DNA of 21,275 bases from a virus. The stretch lies in the IMG/VR virus record IMGVR_UViG_3300014913_000092, positions 1 through 21,275 of that record; one strand, written 5' to 3'. Below the pieces are notes generated by a model, which made no database searches, was not told the DNA's origin, and saw only the letters and a program-made list of their open reading frames with translations. Below, one piece after another: positions 1-7,836 of the stretch; position 1 is the stretch's first letter; every line of letters begins with the position of its first letter. The position numbers were made by a program, and so were the translations under genes.

Positions 1-2
1 AG

Positions 3-437
3 ACTACACCGTACATCAGACGAGTGCCTCACTTTCTCGCATCTAGTACTCAGATTATAATGAAGACACATAAGTCTTTTGTTAAGCAGGGGTTCGAAGG
101 GTCAGTCGTTAAGACAGCAGATCATCTGTATCAGGTAGGCTACTCATACGATTGGATGAAGATAGTTGATGAGAAGTCAATGGATCTTAAAGTCCTCGGA
201 ATCTACCACACCCCGAAGAGAACTAACCTAAATCAGATTGGTGGCGTTCTCGTCAAACTCGGTTCCAACAAACCGTTTGTCAAAGTTGGAGGGGGATTCA
301 GCAAGCCCCAACTTGAAAAGTATTTCCTTGACCCCATGAAAGCTAAGGGTCGGACAGCTCGGATAGTCTACAAGGCTATCACGGCTGACGGCTCATTACA
401 ACACCCTCGGTTTGATCGTTGGAGATATTCCAAGTAG
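3..437 (+). CDS. ATP-dependent DNA ligase, C-terminal part (cut by window edge)
   Basis: The frame is open from base 3 to the stop at 435-437, so the gene begins left of the window; the GTG at 24 is an internal Val codon, not a start. The visible 145 residues carry ligase motif IV (GFEGSVVK), then a motif V-like segment (YDWMKIV), then a beta-rich OB-fold region beginning at DLKVLG. In the nucleotidyltransferase ligase family the motif IV and V lysines contact the ATP/adenylate, and the OB fold closes over nicked DNA. The preceding RRVP segment also fits T7-type ligases. The adenylated lysine (motif I) lies outside the window. The enzyme would seal nicks during phage DNA replication. It is followed by a palindromic element and the primase-helicase gene. 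Family is seen from motifs; specificity for ATP is inferred from the family. Confidence 0.85.
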   Translation, partial: TTPYIRRVPHFLASSTQIIMKTHKSFVKQGFEGSVVKTADHLYQVGYSYDWMKIVDEKSMDLKVLGIYHTPKRTNLNQIGGVLVKLGSNKPFVKVGGGFSKPQLEKYFLDPMKAKGRTARIVYKAITADGSLQHPRFDRWRYSK

Positions 438-447
438 GTAACGTTAC
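438..447. repeat. Palindromic element, exact core GTAACGTTAC
   Basis: Exact core in the gap between the ligase stop and the primase-helicase start. The downstream arm is ACACCCCTTCA in register with the full palindrome and leads straight into the AAGGAG ribosome site; the upstream arm is not kept. Confidence 0.9.
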
Positions 448-467
448 ACCCCTTCAAGGAGAATTAA

Positions 468-2870
468 ATGTTTGAGAAGATTCCAAAGGAGTTGCTGTGG
501 CTAAACCAGTGGAGTTATTCTTTTAGCCCTGCCGAACTCAAGCGACCAACGCACTATAAGTATGAACCTAATGGTGCGTTGTCTGCGTCAGAAGCTAGGC
601 AGAAAGCAGGAGAGAATCTACTCACTGGTTTCTATGTTACAGCAGAAGATCCCTATGTACTTGGTGACATAGATCATGTTGACAACCCCCAAGATCCTTT
701 CGCTGAGCTACCTATTGAGATAGCCGAACTACTTCAGAAGAAAGAAACTTACTCTGAAGTCTCCCCATCAGGTCATGGTATCCGGTTCATCCTACAGTTA
801 CCTAAGGCAGAAGACAAGGAAGTGGTAGACGGACTCACTTTCTATCTGCGCAACTCAAATGGTAAGGATAAGAGAGAAGTACAGATAAACTTTGGTGCGC
901 CTTGGATGACCATCACTGGTAACGCTACACCCTTTGCTGTTGATAAGGTGGCGCATACTACACTGGAAGAATTGAAAGAAATCTTTTCCATTAGGGACGT
1001 AGAAGAAGAGAAGGAGAAGAAAGAGGAACGGAACTTTGATCGTATCCCCTCCATGACTGAGATGGCAGGTGCTTTGCTGTCATTGAAACATGACCAGAAC
1101 TACAGAGTAATGAGGGCGTATGAGAAAACCTTCATGGGAAAGTACTCCCACTATGAGTTCTGGCTAAAGATGCTCATGGGTCTACACCACTACGCTACCC
1201 TTGCCAACAAGAAGATTGAGTGTCTAGATCTAGCAGTCGAGTGGTCAAGCAGGGACACTGAATCTTATAAAGGTGAAGAGGATATAGCTAAGAGGTGGAG
1301 ATCCTTTGACGCTACTCAGGTCAAGGATGTAGTCACATACAAGACTATCTTTAAGATGGCGTACTCTAATACCTTGCGTTGGCCTGTACCTAAGAAGCAG
1401 ACCAAAGATGAAATATCTAAGGGTATCCCACCTAAGCCTATCATATCAGAGTACGCTAACTTCAAAGCGTTGCTTGACTTCTATGATATTCAGATCTACA
1501 GGGATGAGACTAACCATCGCAAGCTATTCATTGCAGGGGATGAGGACATACTCAAGAAATTCTTTATGAGTTATAACATCACCCGGTTGTTTGGTAAGTA
1601 CTATGGCCCCTTCGATCAGACCACCCTTGTTCCCACCTTCCATTACTTCACGCAGGCTATGGGGTTTGTGGGTGTGAGCAATGGGATTATCTCAGGGTTT
1701 GTTAAGATCGTACTGGCCAGAGCAAGACGTACCCTGAACTTTCTCAAGATGTATTTCGACACACCTTGGGAGAAGTTACCTGCTGAGTACCAGTCGCAAG
1801 ATGGTAACGTTACACACTCTAGTTTCGATGAAGCGTTTGAGTGTCTCAAGATAGACCTGAACTCCGACATACCCGAGCAGGAAATCAAGCTATACAAAAC
1901 ATATTACAAGATATGGTTGATGGGGTTTGTTCGTAACCTGTATTTCAATGACCAACAAACCACCAACAACTGTATCCTCCTGCTAACAGGTAAAGAGCAG
2001 ATTCGTAAGACCTCACACTTTAGGTACATCTTCCCAGAGTGGATGAAGAGCATGGTTGCCTTTACCCCGCATGGATTCTCAACTGAGAACCAAGTCCGGG
2101 ATGTAAGTAAGATAGCATCCACTTCTATCCTCATAGTGTGGGATGAGATCGAGCAGTACCTCACCTCAGATACAGAATCAAACTTCAAAAAGATCATAGA
2201 TAACCTACCACAAACTATCATTGATAAATATGAAACTATTGAGAGAACCATCAGGCCCATCGCCATATATGGTGGCACATCTAATATGAGAGAGTTCAAG
2301 CTTGGCTCTGAAGGGTCAAGGCGTTTGTTCCACATACCTGTTAAGTTTGTAGACACAGATCGTATGTCCACATTGTGTTGGCACAAGATAATCAACGAGC
2401 TTAAACACTACATCGAACGTATGCTCAAGAAAGGTGAGGTGCCTTGGCTCCTCTCCGAGTACGAGCTTAAACTACAATCAGAATTACACGCTACGATCAG
2501 GTCGAAGAACAGTGTTGACCTGATCCTTGAGGAGATATGGGATTATGGCTCGACCAAAATTAGTAATGACGTTATCAAAGGTGTTTCTTCAGTACAGACT
2601 GATAAGACAGGCCGTCTCCTTACCACCCGGCAAGTGTCGGATACGGTCGAAAGATGTGGGTATCCTGCTAACAGTTTTAAGAGGGCGGCTCTCGTCCGTT
2701 CTCTCGAAAGACTATGCTCTGACTATACAAATTCACGAACACGACGGAGAACTATGGTATCACCTAGAGGAGAAATGTTCAAAGGAATAATACAACAGAA
2801 CCAGTACAAGAAATGGGTCATGCCTCCCATGAACAAGGGTGTCATGGGTTCTAAATTTAAAAGCGTGTAA
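468..2870 (+). CDS. PrimPol/VapE-like primase-helicase
   Basis: An 800-aa replication protein. The N-terminal ~160 residues look like the PrimPol-type primase fold found before phage and plasmid helicases: an acidic cluster GDIDHVD (D67, D69, D72), SPSGHG (99-104) and a WMTITGN strand (146-152). Residues ~200-300 are helical, like the PriCT region. Residues ~430-720 resemble the VapE/SF3-type ATPase: GKEQIRKT (508-515) at the Walker A position, ILIVWDE (554-560) as Walker B, GGTSN (602-606) as a sensor-like strand and RR (618-619) as possible arginine finger. The Walker A is odd: Arg replaces the usual last Gly before Lys. ATG at 468 follows AAGGAG. The stop TAA lies inside a palindromic element, and two further copies (one exact, one variant) lie within the gene. 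Likely primes and/or unwinds DNA at phage forks; activity is inferred. Confidence 0.75.
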   Translation: MFEKIPKELLWLNQWSYSFSPAELKRPTHYKYEPNGALSASEARQKAGENLLTGFYVTAEDPYVLGDIDHVDNPQDPFAELPIEIAELLQKKETYSEVSPSGHGIRFILQLPKAEDKEVVDGLTFYLRNSNGKDKREVQINFGAPWMTITGNATPFAVDKVAHTTLEELKEIFSIRDVEEEKEKKEERNFDRIPSMTEMAGALLSLKHDQNYRVMRAYEKTFMGKYSHYEFWLKMLMGLHHYATLANKKIECLDLAVEWSSRDTESYKGEEDIAKRWRSFDATQVKDVVTYKTIFKMAYSNTLRWPVPKKQTKDEISKGIPPKPIISEYANFKALLDFYDIQIYRDETNHRKLFIAGDEDILKKFFMSYNITRLFGKYYGPFDQTTLVPTFHYFTQAMGFVGVSNGIISGFVKIVLARARRTLNFLKMYFDTPWEKLPAEYQSQDGNVTHSSFDEAFECLKIDLNSDIPEQEIKLYKTYYKIWLMGFVRNLYFNDQQTTNNCILLLTGKEQIRKTSHFRYIFPEWMKSMVAFTPHGFSTENQVRDVSKIASTSILIVWDEIEQYLTSDTESNFKKIIDNLPQTIIDKYETIERTIRPIAIYGGTSNMREFKLGSEGSRRLFHIPVKFVDTDRMSTLCWHKIINELKHYIERMLKKGEVPWLLSEYELKLQSELHATIRSKNSVDLILEEIWDYGSTKISNDVIKGVSSVQTDKTGRLLTTRQVSDTVERCGYPANSFKRAALVRSLERLCSDYTNSRTRRRTMVSPRGEMFKGIIQQNQYKKWVMPPMNKGVMGSKFKSV
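919..928. repeat. Palindromic element variant GTAACGCTAC
   Basis: One base off the core, inside the primase-helicase gene (codons for N-A-T, residues ~152-154). The following bases ACCCTTTG resemble the downstream arm. Confidence 0.45.
1804..1813. repeat. Palindromic element, exact core, inside primase-helicase
   Basis: Exact core in frame at residues ~446-449, encoding GNVT. Arms are weak. Confidence 0.75.
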
Positions 2871-2878
2871 CGTTACAC
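2865..2878. repeat. Palindromic element, exact core with GTG/CAC extension
   Basis: A 14-base perfect palindrome, GTGTAACGTTACAC. The last sense codon GTG and stop TAA of the primase-helicase gene are part of it. It is followed by AAAGGAG and the next ATG. Confidence 0.9.
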
Positions 2879-2898
2879 ACTAACAAAGGAGAGCAACT

Positions 2899-3450
2899 AT
2901 GAGAACCGATCTAGATATAATGAATTACTGGGCAAGAAGTCAGATGCGTAAAGATAAGCGGAATGAAGTCTTCGCTACTCGACTTCATTGGCAGATAAGA
3001 CTGGCTCAAGACCACGGGCTACTTAAGAAAGTAGCCGGGGAGCGGGACCACTATAAACAGAAGTACGAAGAAATAACTGAACTAGCAGGGGGTATGTGTA
3101 GACATCACCTATTGGCGGATCTTGAGATCATCAAACACGACAGTCGATCTCCTTTTATCAGGTGGGCTATTGATAATCGACCAATTAGAATGAGTATAAT
3201 AGGTCGTATGCCCGTAGAAATGCAAGCTCAGTTTCATCACAGTTTGCTTGATTGGATGCATTTCGCTTTCACCGAATCAGATGTGCCTTATCGATTCATC
3301 CGATTCAAATGTCAAACAAGAGATGAGAAGTTTTACTATCAAATGTCTGATGAAGCATTTAGTATTATGCGTGATCCAAAACTACACCGACAGTTCGTAC
3401 AACGTGCTGCCGAAATGTTAACTATGGCGATAAGGGAGTACTATGCCTGA
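2899..3450 (+). CDS. Unknown 183-aa protein of the replication operon
   Basis: I do not recognise a family. The protein is 183 aa, charged, apparently soluble and mostly helical, with a likely coiled-coil stretch around residues 38-62 and no signal peptide or membrane segment. It has several His and Cys residues (for example MCRHH near 86-90), but no clear metal-binding spacing. The ATG at 2899 is preceded by AAAGGAG with normal spacing. Its last 8 bases overlap the start of the helicase gene, which implies coupled translation and perhaps a shared task in replication or recombination. The gap to the upstream primase-helicase gene holds a palindromic element. Confidence 0.8.
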   Translation: MRTDLDIMNYWARSQMRKDKRNEVFATRLHWQIRLAQDHGLLKKVAGERDHYKQKYEEITELAGGMCRHHLLADLEIIKHDSRSPFIRWAIDNRPIRMSIIGRMPVEMQAQFHHSLLDWMHFAFTESDVPYRFIRFKCQTRDEKFYYQMSDEAFSIMRDPKLHRQFVQRAAEMLTMAIREYYA

Positions 3451-4822
3451 ACTACATCCCGAACAACTAGAAGCGATCAGCTTCGCTATACAGAAAAGGA
3501 ACGCCTACATCATGGCGGGTATGGGTGTAGGCAAGACAGCTATCGCCCTCACCACTATGGCTAAGGTGGGTATCACTGGTATAGTAGTGGCTCCTGAGAA
3601 GGGATGCTATACTACATGGCCTGATGAAATGCGTAAGTGGACACCAGGCTTATCTACCACAATCCTACATGGGCCTGATAAAAACCTTAGACTGAAACTA
3701 AAACGATCCTTCTACACTATGCCTTGGTCGTCACTCAAGTGGTTCTATACTGCTTGTACTCAAGGCAAGGTTGACCTGCGTAGGTTCTTCTGGGTCTTCG
3801 ATGAGGGGTCTCTGCTTAAATCCAATACCACTGTGCGTTTCAAGATGCTTGTTAAGATGGCTAAAATTATGTCGGAGTTCAAGATGGTGTTGTCTGCGTC
3901 TCCGGCACCCAATGGGTTGCATAACCTTTGGCCCCAATACAGAATCTTAGATGGAGGTAAAAGTCTTGGCTATTCATATAATAAATTCAGAGACAGATTC
4001 TTTGATTATATCCCTGCTCCTGCATATAAAACTACAATCAAGCCGGGCGCAAGTAGCCAGATATACTCAGCTATTAAACCTATTACCTTCCGTATTGATG
4101 AGAAAGAGTTCGGCTATTCACAGGCGATCAAGTATAATCCCATCTATATTGACCTGCCCCCAAGACTCCAAAAAATGCATGACCAATTCGATAGGGACTT
4201 TGGACTTGAGTTTGCAGGCAACCAAACCATAACTGCATCCACCACGGCGGTAGCACGACAGAAGCTGAGACAGTTTATGCAGGGCGCGATGTACTTGGAC
4301 TCAGAGGATGGTAACGTTACACCCCTTCGCAACGGCGTCCGCCCATTCAAGGTCATCCACAACATAAAAGAAACCTACCTAAAGGAAATCCTTGAATACA
4401 GGCAGGGTAAGCCCCTTATCATAGTCACAGCGTTCCGTTTTGAAGAATTGACACTAAAGCAATCCTTGGGTGATATGCCTTCGATCACTGGCATGACGAA
4501 GAACGCTCAGACTTCAGCGATGTACATCCGTCAGTGGAATAAGAAGATGATACCTAATCTTCTAGTCCACCCCCAGTCATTAAGTCACTCGGTTAATATG
4601 CAGGACGGAGGTCATGAGTTCTGGTGGCACGCTATGACGTGGAGCTTGGAGTTGTTCGATCAGTTGAATGGTAGGCTAAATCGGCAGGGTCAAAAGTATC
4701 AGGTGGTAGTTCACATTCCGATCATCCGTGGCTCTGTTGATGAAGATATGTTTAACGTCATTAAACAAAAGGGTAGAACCCAACAAGACTTACTCGATGC
4801 TATGAGGAGGAGATACCTATGA
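3443..4822 (+). CDS. SNF2-like superfamily 2 DNA helicase/translocase
   Basis: A 459-aa SF2 ATPase. Visible motifs: Walker A AGMGVGKT (25-32), motif Ia-like IVVAPEK (47-53), a motif II variant DEGS (120-123) in the context VFDEGSLLKS, motif III SASPAPN (151-157, where SNF2 proteins usually have TGTPxxN), and motif VI QLNGRLNRQGQ (407-417). DE followed by a Lys after four residues and the RQGQ motif VI are typical of SNF2-type enzymes, which translocate on duplex DNA. The protein is short and has no extra domain. Similar phage proteins occur in replication/recombination operons; the exact role is inferred. The start ATG overlaps the upstream gene (GGGAG upstream), and the stop TGA overlaps the next ATG. 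An exact palindromic core with one arm lies in frame at residues ~289-293, encoding GNVTP. Confidence 0.85.
   Translation: MPELHPEQLEAISFAIQKRNAYIMAGMGVGKTAIALTTMAKVGITGIVVAPEKGCYTTWPDEMRKWTPGLSTTILHGPDKNLRLKLKRSFYTMPWSSLKWFYTACTQGKVDLRRFFWVFDEGSLLKSNTTVRFKMLVKMAKIMSEFKMVLSASPAPNGLHNLWPQYRILDGGKSLGYSYNKFRDRFFDYIPAPAYKTTIKPGASSQIYSAIKPITFRIDEKEFGYSQAIKYNPIYIDLPPRLQKMHDQFDRDFGLEFAGNQTITASTTAVARQKLRQFMQGAMYLDSEDGNVTPLRNGVRPFKVIHNIKETYLKEILEYRQGKPLIIVTAFRFEELTLKQSLGDMPSITGMTKNAQTSAMYIRQWNKKMIPNLLVHPQSLSHSVNMQDGGHEFWWHAMTWSLELFDQLNGRLNRQGQKYQVVVHIPIIRGSVDEDMFNVIKQKGRTQQDLLDAMRRRYL
4311..4328. repeat. Palindromic element, exact core plus ACCCCTTC arm, inside helicase
   Basis: Exact core followed by ACCCCTTC, inside the SNF2-like helicase gene (residues ~289-294, GNVTPL). 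Core and arm match the intergenic copy at 438. Confidence 0.85.
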
Positions 4823-4980
4823 GTGACCAAGAGGTAGTTGATAAGTTGATTGAGATTCTAGATGTTTATGAGGGCAGAAGTACCACTTATGCGAACCAAG
4901 GACAAGCTATGGACGGGTACTCTGCACTGCATAACTTTGTTGGGCTAGCGAAACAAGCCCGAAAGGAGCGTCGTGAGTAA
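4819..4980 (+). CDS. Small 53-aa protein (MSDQEVVDKL...)
   Basis: A short gene that begins with an ATGA overlap with the helicase stop. It has a strong GGAGGAGA ribosome site 5-10 bases upstream and ends with TAA at 4978-4980, overlapping the next gene's GTG start. The product is 53 aa, acidic in its N-terminal half and ending in a basic tail (KQARKERRE). It has no membrane segment and I recognise no family. Stop/start overlaps at both ends and the strong ribosome site make it very likely real. Possibly an accessory factor of the helicase; this is inferred from position only. Confidence 0.75.
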   Translation: MSDQEVVDKLIEILDVYEGRSTTYANQGQAMDGYSALHNFVGLAKQARKERRE

Positions 4981-5263
4981 AGCTAACACACTTGATCTTC
5001 AGCGGTTGAGGATCGAGAAGAATGACGAGAAGGTTTTGGCAGAGGCGGCGGCAACAGTTGAGGAGTTGATTACCAAGTATGCTAAGTTCATACCTGAGGA
5101 TGAGATTCTGGCTCGGGTGGAACTCGTTGACTCCCTCTATTTTTACCCGCCCGTTTACTACGAACAGCAAATCCGGGTTGATGGTAACATCGTCGCTAAG
5201 ATTCAGTTATCACGCAACCCGGAAACTATGATGTCAGAGATTGAGGTCATCGAAGGTGTGTAA
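4973..5263 (+). CDS. Unknown 96-aa acidic protein, last gene of the + arm
   Basis: Starts with GTG at 4973, eight bases inside the end of the 53-aa gene, behind AAAGGAG. The product is 96 aa, acidic, with a helical first half (residues ~15-45) and a beta-like second half (VYYEQQIRVDGNIVAKIQL). No family recognised. The final codon GTG and the stop TAA are part of a palindromic element variant (GTAATGTTAC). The stop lies only 10 bases from the stop of the convergent late operon on the other strand, so this gene marks the end of the replication arm. Confidence 0.75.
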   Translation: MSKANTLDLQRLRIEKNDEKVLAEAAATVEELITKYAKFIPEDEILARVELVDSLYFYPPVYYEQQIRVDGNIVAKIQLSRNPETMMSEIEVIEGV

Positions 5264-5274
5264 TGTTACCCACC
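5255..5274. repeat. Palindromic element variant at the convergent junction
   Basis: A 20-base inverted repeat, GGTGTGTAA then TG then TTACCCACC with one mismatched pair; core variant GTAATGTTAC. It contains the stop of the last + gene and covers the gap to the stop of the last - gene. It has no T-run, so it is not a standard terminator. Confidence 0.75.
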
Positions 5275-5498
5275 TACTGAGAGTCTATCACCTGAAGAAT
5301 CTTCTGAAGCTGTTGGACTTTAGACATCCACTTCGGAGCCTCGGCTTTCTTTTTCTTAGCCTTGGGCTTCGACTTGGGTGCCTGCTTTTTCTTCTTCTTT
5401 GTCTTCTTCTTATGACGGTCAGCCGCATCCTTTTGTTTCTTGGTTACGGAACGGCCACCTGCATCCTTCATGATTACATATCTGGTTGGTTGTCCCAC
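5274..5498 (-). CDS. Lysine-rich 74-aa basic protein
   Basis: Last gene of the late (- strand) operon. The start is GTG behind GGAGGAGGG; an ATG nine codons in is a weaker alternative. The product is strongly basic: residues ~19-52 are nearly all Lys, Ala, Pro, Thr and Ser (KKKTKKKKK, then KSKPKAKKKK), followed by a short amphipathic helix (MSKVQQLQKILQVI). The lysine tract resembles disordered DNA-binding tails such as those of histone H1-like or protamine-like proteins, so a role in binding phage or host DNA is possible. It lies 20 bases after the large internal virion protein. Function is inferred from composition alone. Confidence 0.7.
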   Translation of the reverse strand: MGQPTRYVIMKDAGGRSVTKKQKDAADRHKKKTKKKKKQAPKSKPKAKKKKAEAPKWMSKVQQLQKILQVIDSQ

Positions 5499-5517
5499 TG
5501 ATCCCTCCTCCTTGTAG

Positions 5518-7836
5518 TTACCAACGTGTGGCAGGAGAGTGAGGCGACCACCAGTAGTCTTCCTTACCTTCTCTCCTGTGGCGTTTAATCATGTTCATCT
5601 GCTTTCTATCCCACTGTGGATCTAACAATCTATCCACATTATCCCATAGAGCACGTTGCATAGCAAGTTTAGCATACCACGGGGTCGTTATCCCTTCGTA
5701 GCCTTTCAACAGTCTTGAGAACTTCGGACCGTACGCTTCATGAATAGACTTATTATCTGTTAGAAGTTCCTTTGATCCCCCCATTACAAGAGTGCCAAGC
5801 TTATTCACATCGGCCCCGACTGGCCCCGCTATGAATCCCGGAACATCGAACTTGCCTGTATGTGGCATGACCAACTCACCAAAGAAGTCTAGTCCGGCTG
5901 TTCTTTTCAGCGCCGCTAAGTGTAGGGCAGGAGATTTCCAGTCCATACGTTCCCTACCATTTACCAACTCGACGGCTTGACTTGACAGCAAACCAATAGC
6001 GTAGGTCCCACCCAACAAAGACGCTAGATAAGCTGTCTTTGTCAGGTTACTGCGTGATCTCAAGGCTCTAGACAGATGCAACGCCATAATGGTTACAGGG
6101 AAAGTTTTAAAAACGAGAGCTGTTCTTTTAGTCTCACCCCAGAAGGTTCCCTTGGCTGTCTTCTTACCTACTAACATGGCTCTGACTCTAGCCGTTGACT
6201 CAGGTACAGCGAATGAACTCTCTGCGTCTATCATCCCCGCCAACTTAATACGCAGTTCCTGATCCGGTAATGCGGAAGGGTCAACGTACACGGCTCCTTC
6301 TCTTTTGACAACTGCCCCTTTGAACTGATCCCAGTCAGCTTCATTTATACCATACCGTTTAAAGGTTTTCTGTAAACGTTTAGGTAATTCTTTCATGGGT
6401 TTACTGGCGTTTGTCCCGACAAAACTCATGAACTCCAATCCAAATGCGTGCTTGGCTGAGTATGTCCAGTGGTTAAGACCGGTGGCTCTGAGTCCCGCAT
6501 CAACAGCTTTAGTCCACATTCCGAAACCGGAAAGCTCACCATACCTGTACCGGGAGGATGCTCTATTCACGATAAGATCGGCATTGGATATGAAGTTAAT
6601 TGCTATCTGTCTATCCATCTTAGTACCACCCACAACATTCTTTAGCATACGCATCATGGGTTTCATAATAGGTAGACCGGAGTACGCATTAGTGATAGCC
6701 ATGAATACAGGGTCAGATATAGCAGACAATACCGCTGAATGTAGCTTGACATTCTGTGCGGTTCTAAGCCCTTGACCGATTCTGGCAAGGGAGGTATTAA
6801 CAATATCATCACCCATCATCAGATCATCGTATATATTCTGAGCAAGATTTCCTGCTCCCCTGTTCATAGTTCGCTTTTTAACATGAGCACGTAGTGTCCT
6901 CATGGCTCCATCAGGGTCAGGGCCAAGAGCCTCCATCGCTCCAATGTCTCGGGACATCATGTTGATGTACCCTTCTACAACCTCCAACAGTTCATCGGAT
7001 TTACCGTACAGCCTATTATACTCAATCCACTTATCGCCGTCAGCGAAATGAAGTAGCCGATGTTCTTGGTGTCTATTGCCAACCTTACGGAGAAACTTAT
7101 GCTGACCTGTGAGTTTAATCTTTATCGTTCCATCAGAGGCAAGCGATTTCCATATTCCTTGCATGACGTTACGGAACTTTTCCTCACTCATTTTGTTGAA
7201 TGTATTTTTCCGGTCAATCAGTTTAGAAGTATCGTTGAACCATTTCTCGAATCCTGCTTTGCTGATTCGAGATACGTCATGAGACTGAGGTAACGCCCAC
7301 GATTCGAGCTTATCAATTCCTGCTCCTGCTCTGTTAGCTCGAACCCGTAGCATTTCGAACATCTCACGGAGATCACCCGCAATCTTAGCCGCATCACCAT
7401 CCCCCGTATTCACACCATACAACTCACGGATGATGTTCTTCTGGCCTTTGGTACTACGGAGAAGACCCAACATCTTAGGTCTGTAGTTCTCAAAAGCTGA
7501 GGAGGCCATCTTGTGAGCTTCCATACTGACGACCTTAATACGATTCTCCATAGGGATGATACCTAAAGCTTCATCACCCGTATGCCCTGTCACAGATAAC
7601 ATCATTTCCAGAGCACTCTCAGGTTTAGCTTTACTACCATCAATGAGGTCAGCGTTGAGTTTATTCTTTACAACCTGAAGTTTATTCTGTATCACCCTTC
7701 TGGCTTTATTCTGTAGCCCTGCGTCGATGGCCTCCCGTAATGTGGCGGGGTTAGCAGTAACATCCACCTCAAGAATCTGAGTTAGACGTTTGAGTTCATC
7801 GTCTGTGAAGTCATTATCTAAGCATCGAATAGCCAT
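5518..7836 (-). CDS. Large internal virion protein, gp16-like part 2
   Basis: A 772-aa protein. The start is the ATG at 7836 (AAGGAG upstream; TAATG overlap with the previous gene's stop); an upstream in-frame codon at 7848 is less likely because it falls on the ribosome site. It has long helical regions, a hydrophobic segment near residues 600-625 (alanine/leucine-rich, ending at YAIGLLSSQAV) and a C-terminal tail rich in Arg, Lys and Trp (GKEDYWWSPHS). This composition and the position after gp13-, gp14- and gp15-like genes match the ejected internal core proteins of T7-like phages, which form a channel for DNA across the cell envelope. I see no lytic transglycosylase motif. Together with the neighbouring 464-aa protein the size (~1236 aa) approaches T7 gp16 (1318 aa), so the two may be a split version; this is inference. 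Confidence 0.65.
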   Translation of the reverse strand: MAIRCLDNDFTDDELKRLTQILEVDVTANPATLREAIDAGLQNKARRVIQNKLQVVKNKLNADLIDGSKAKPESALEMMLSVTGHTGDEALGIIPMENRIKVVSMEAHKMASSAFENYRPKMLGLLRSTKGQKNIIRELYGVNTGDGDAAKIAGDLREMFEMLRVRANRAGAGIDKLESWALPQSHDVSRISKAGFEKWFNDTSKLIDRKNTFNKMSEEKFRNVMQGIWKSLASDGTIKIKLTGQHKFLRKVGNRHQEHRLLHFADGDKWIEYNRLYGKSDELLEVVEGYINMMSRDIGAMEALGPDPDGAMRTLRAHVKKRTMNRGAGNLAQNIYDDLMMGDDIVNTSLARIGQGLRTAQNVKLHSAVLSAISDPVFMAITNAYSGLPIMKPMMRMLKNVVGGTKMDRQIAINFISNADLIVNRASSRYRYGELSGFGMWTKAVDAGLRATGLNHWTYSAKHAFGLEFMSFVGTNASKPMKELPKRLQKTFKRYGINEADWDQFKGAVVKREGAVYVDPSALPDQELRIKLAGMIDAESSFAVPESTARVRAMLVGKKTAKGTFWGETKRTALVFKTFPVTIMALHLSRALRSRSNLTKTAYLASLLGGTYAIGLLSSQAVELVNGRERMDWKSPALHLAALKRTAGLDFFGELVMPHTGKFDVPGFIAGPVGADVNKLGTLVMGGSKELLTDNKSIHEAYGPKFSRLLKGYEGITTPWYAKLAMQRALWDNVDRLLDPQWDRKQMNMIKRHRREGKEDYWWSPHSPATRW

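Noticed and set aside
1904-2395. 163-aa frame on the - strand inside the primase-helicase gene
   Set aside because: Antisense shadow of a well-supported gene; no ribosome site and no recognisable domain.
3170-3200. TTGATA ... TATAAT promoter-like pair in the 183-aa gene
   Set aside because: The spacer is 19 bases, longer than usual, and it lies inside a coding region with no gene-start reason for it.
5241-5501. 86-aa + strand frame, Leu-rich, looks like a membrane protein
   Set aside because: It is the complement of the lysine-rich gene; lysine codons (AAG/AAA) read backwards give Leu and Phe, which imitates a membrane span.
6372-6381. TAAACGTTTA palindrome
   Set aside because: A different sequence from the repeated element (extra A/T, no arms) inside a coding region; likely chance.
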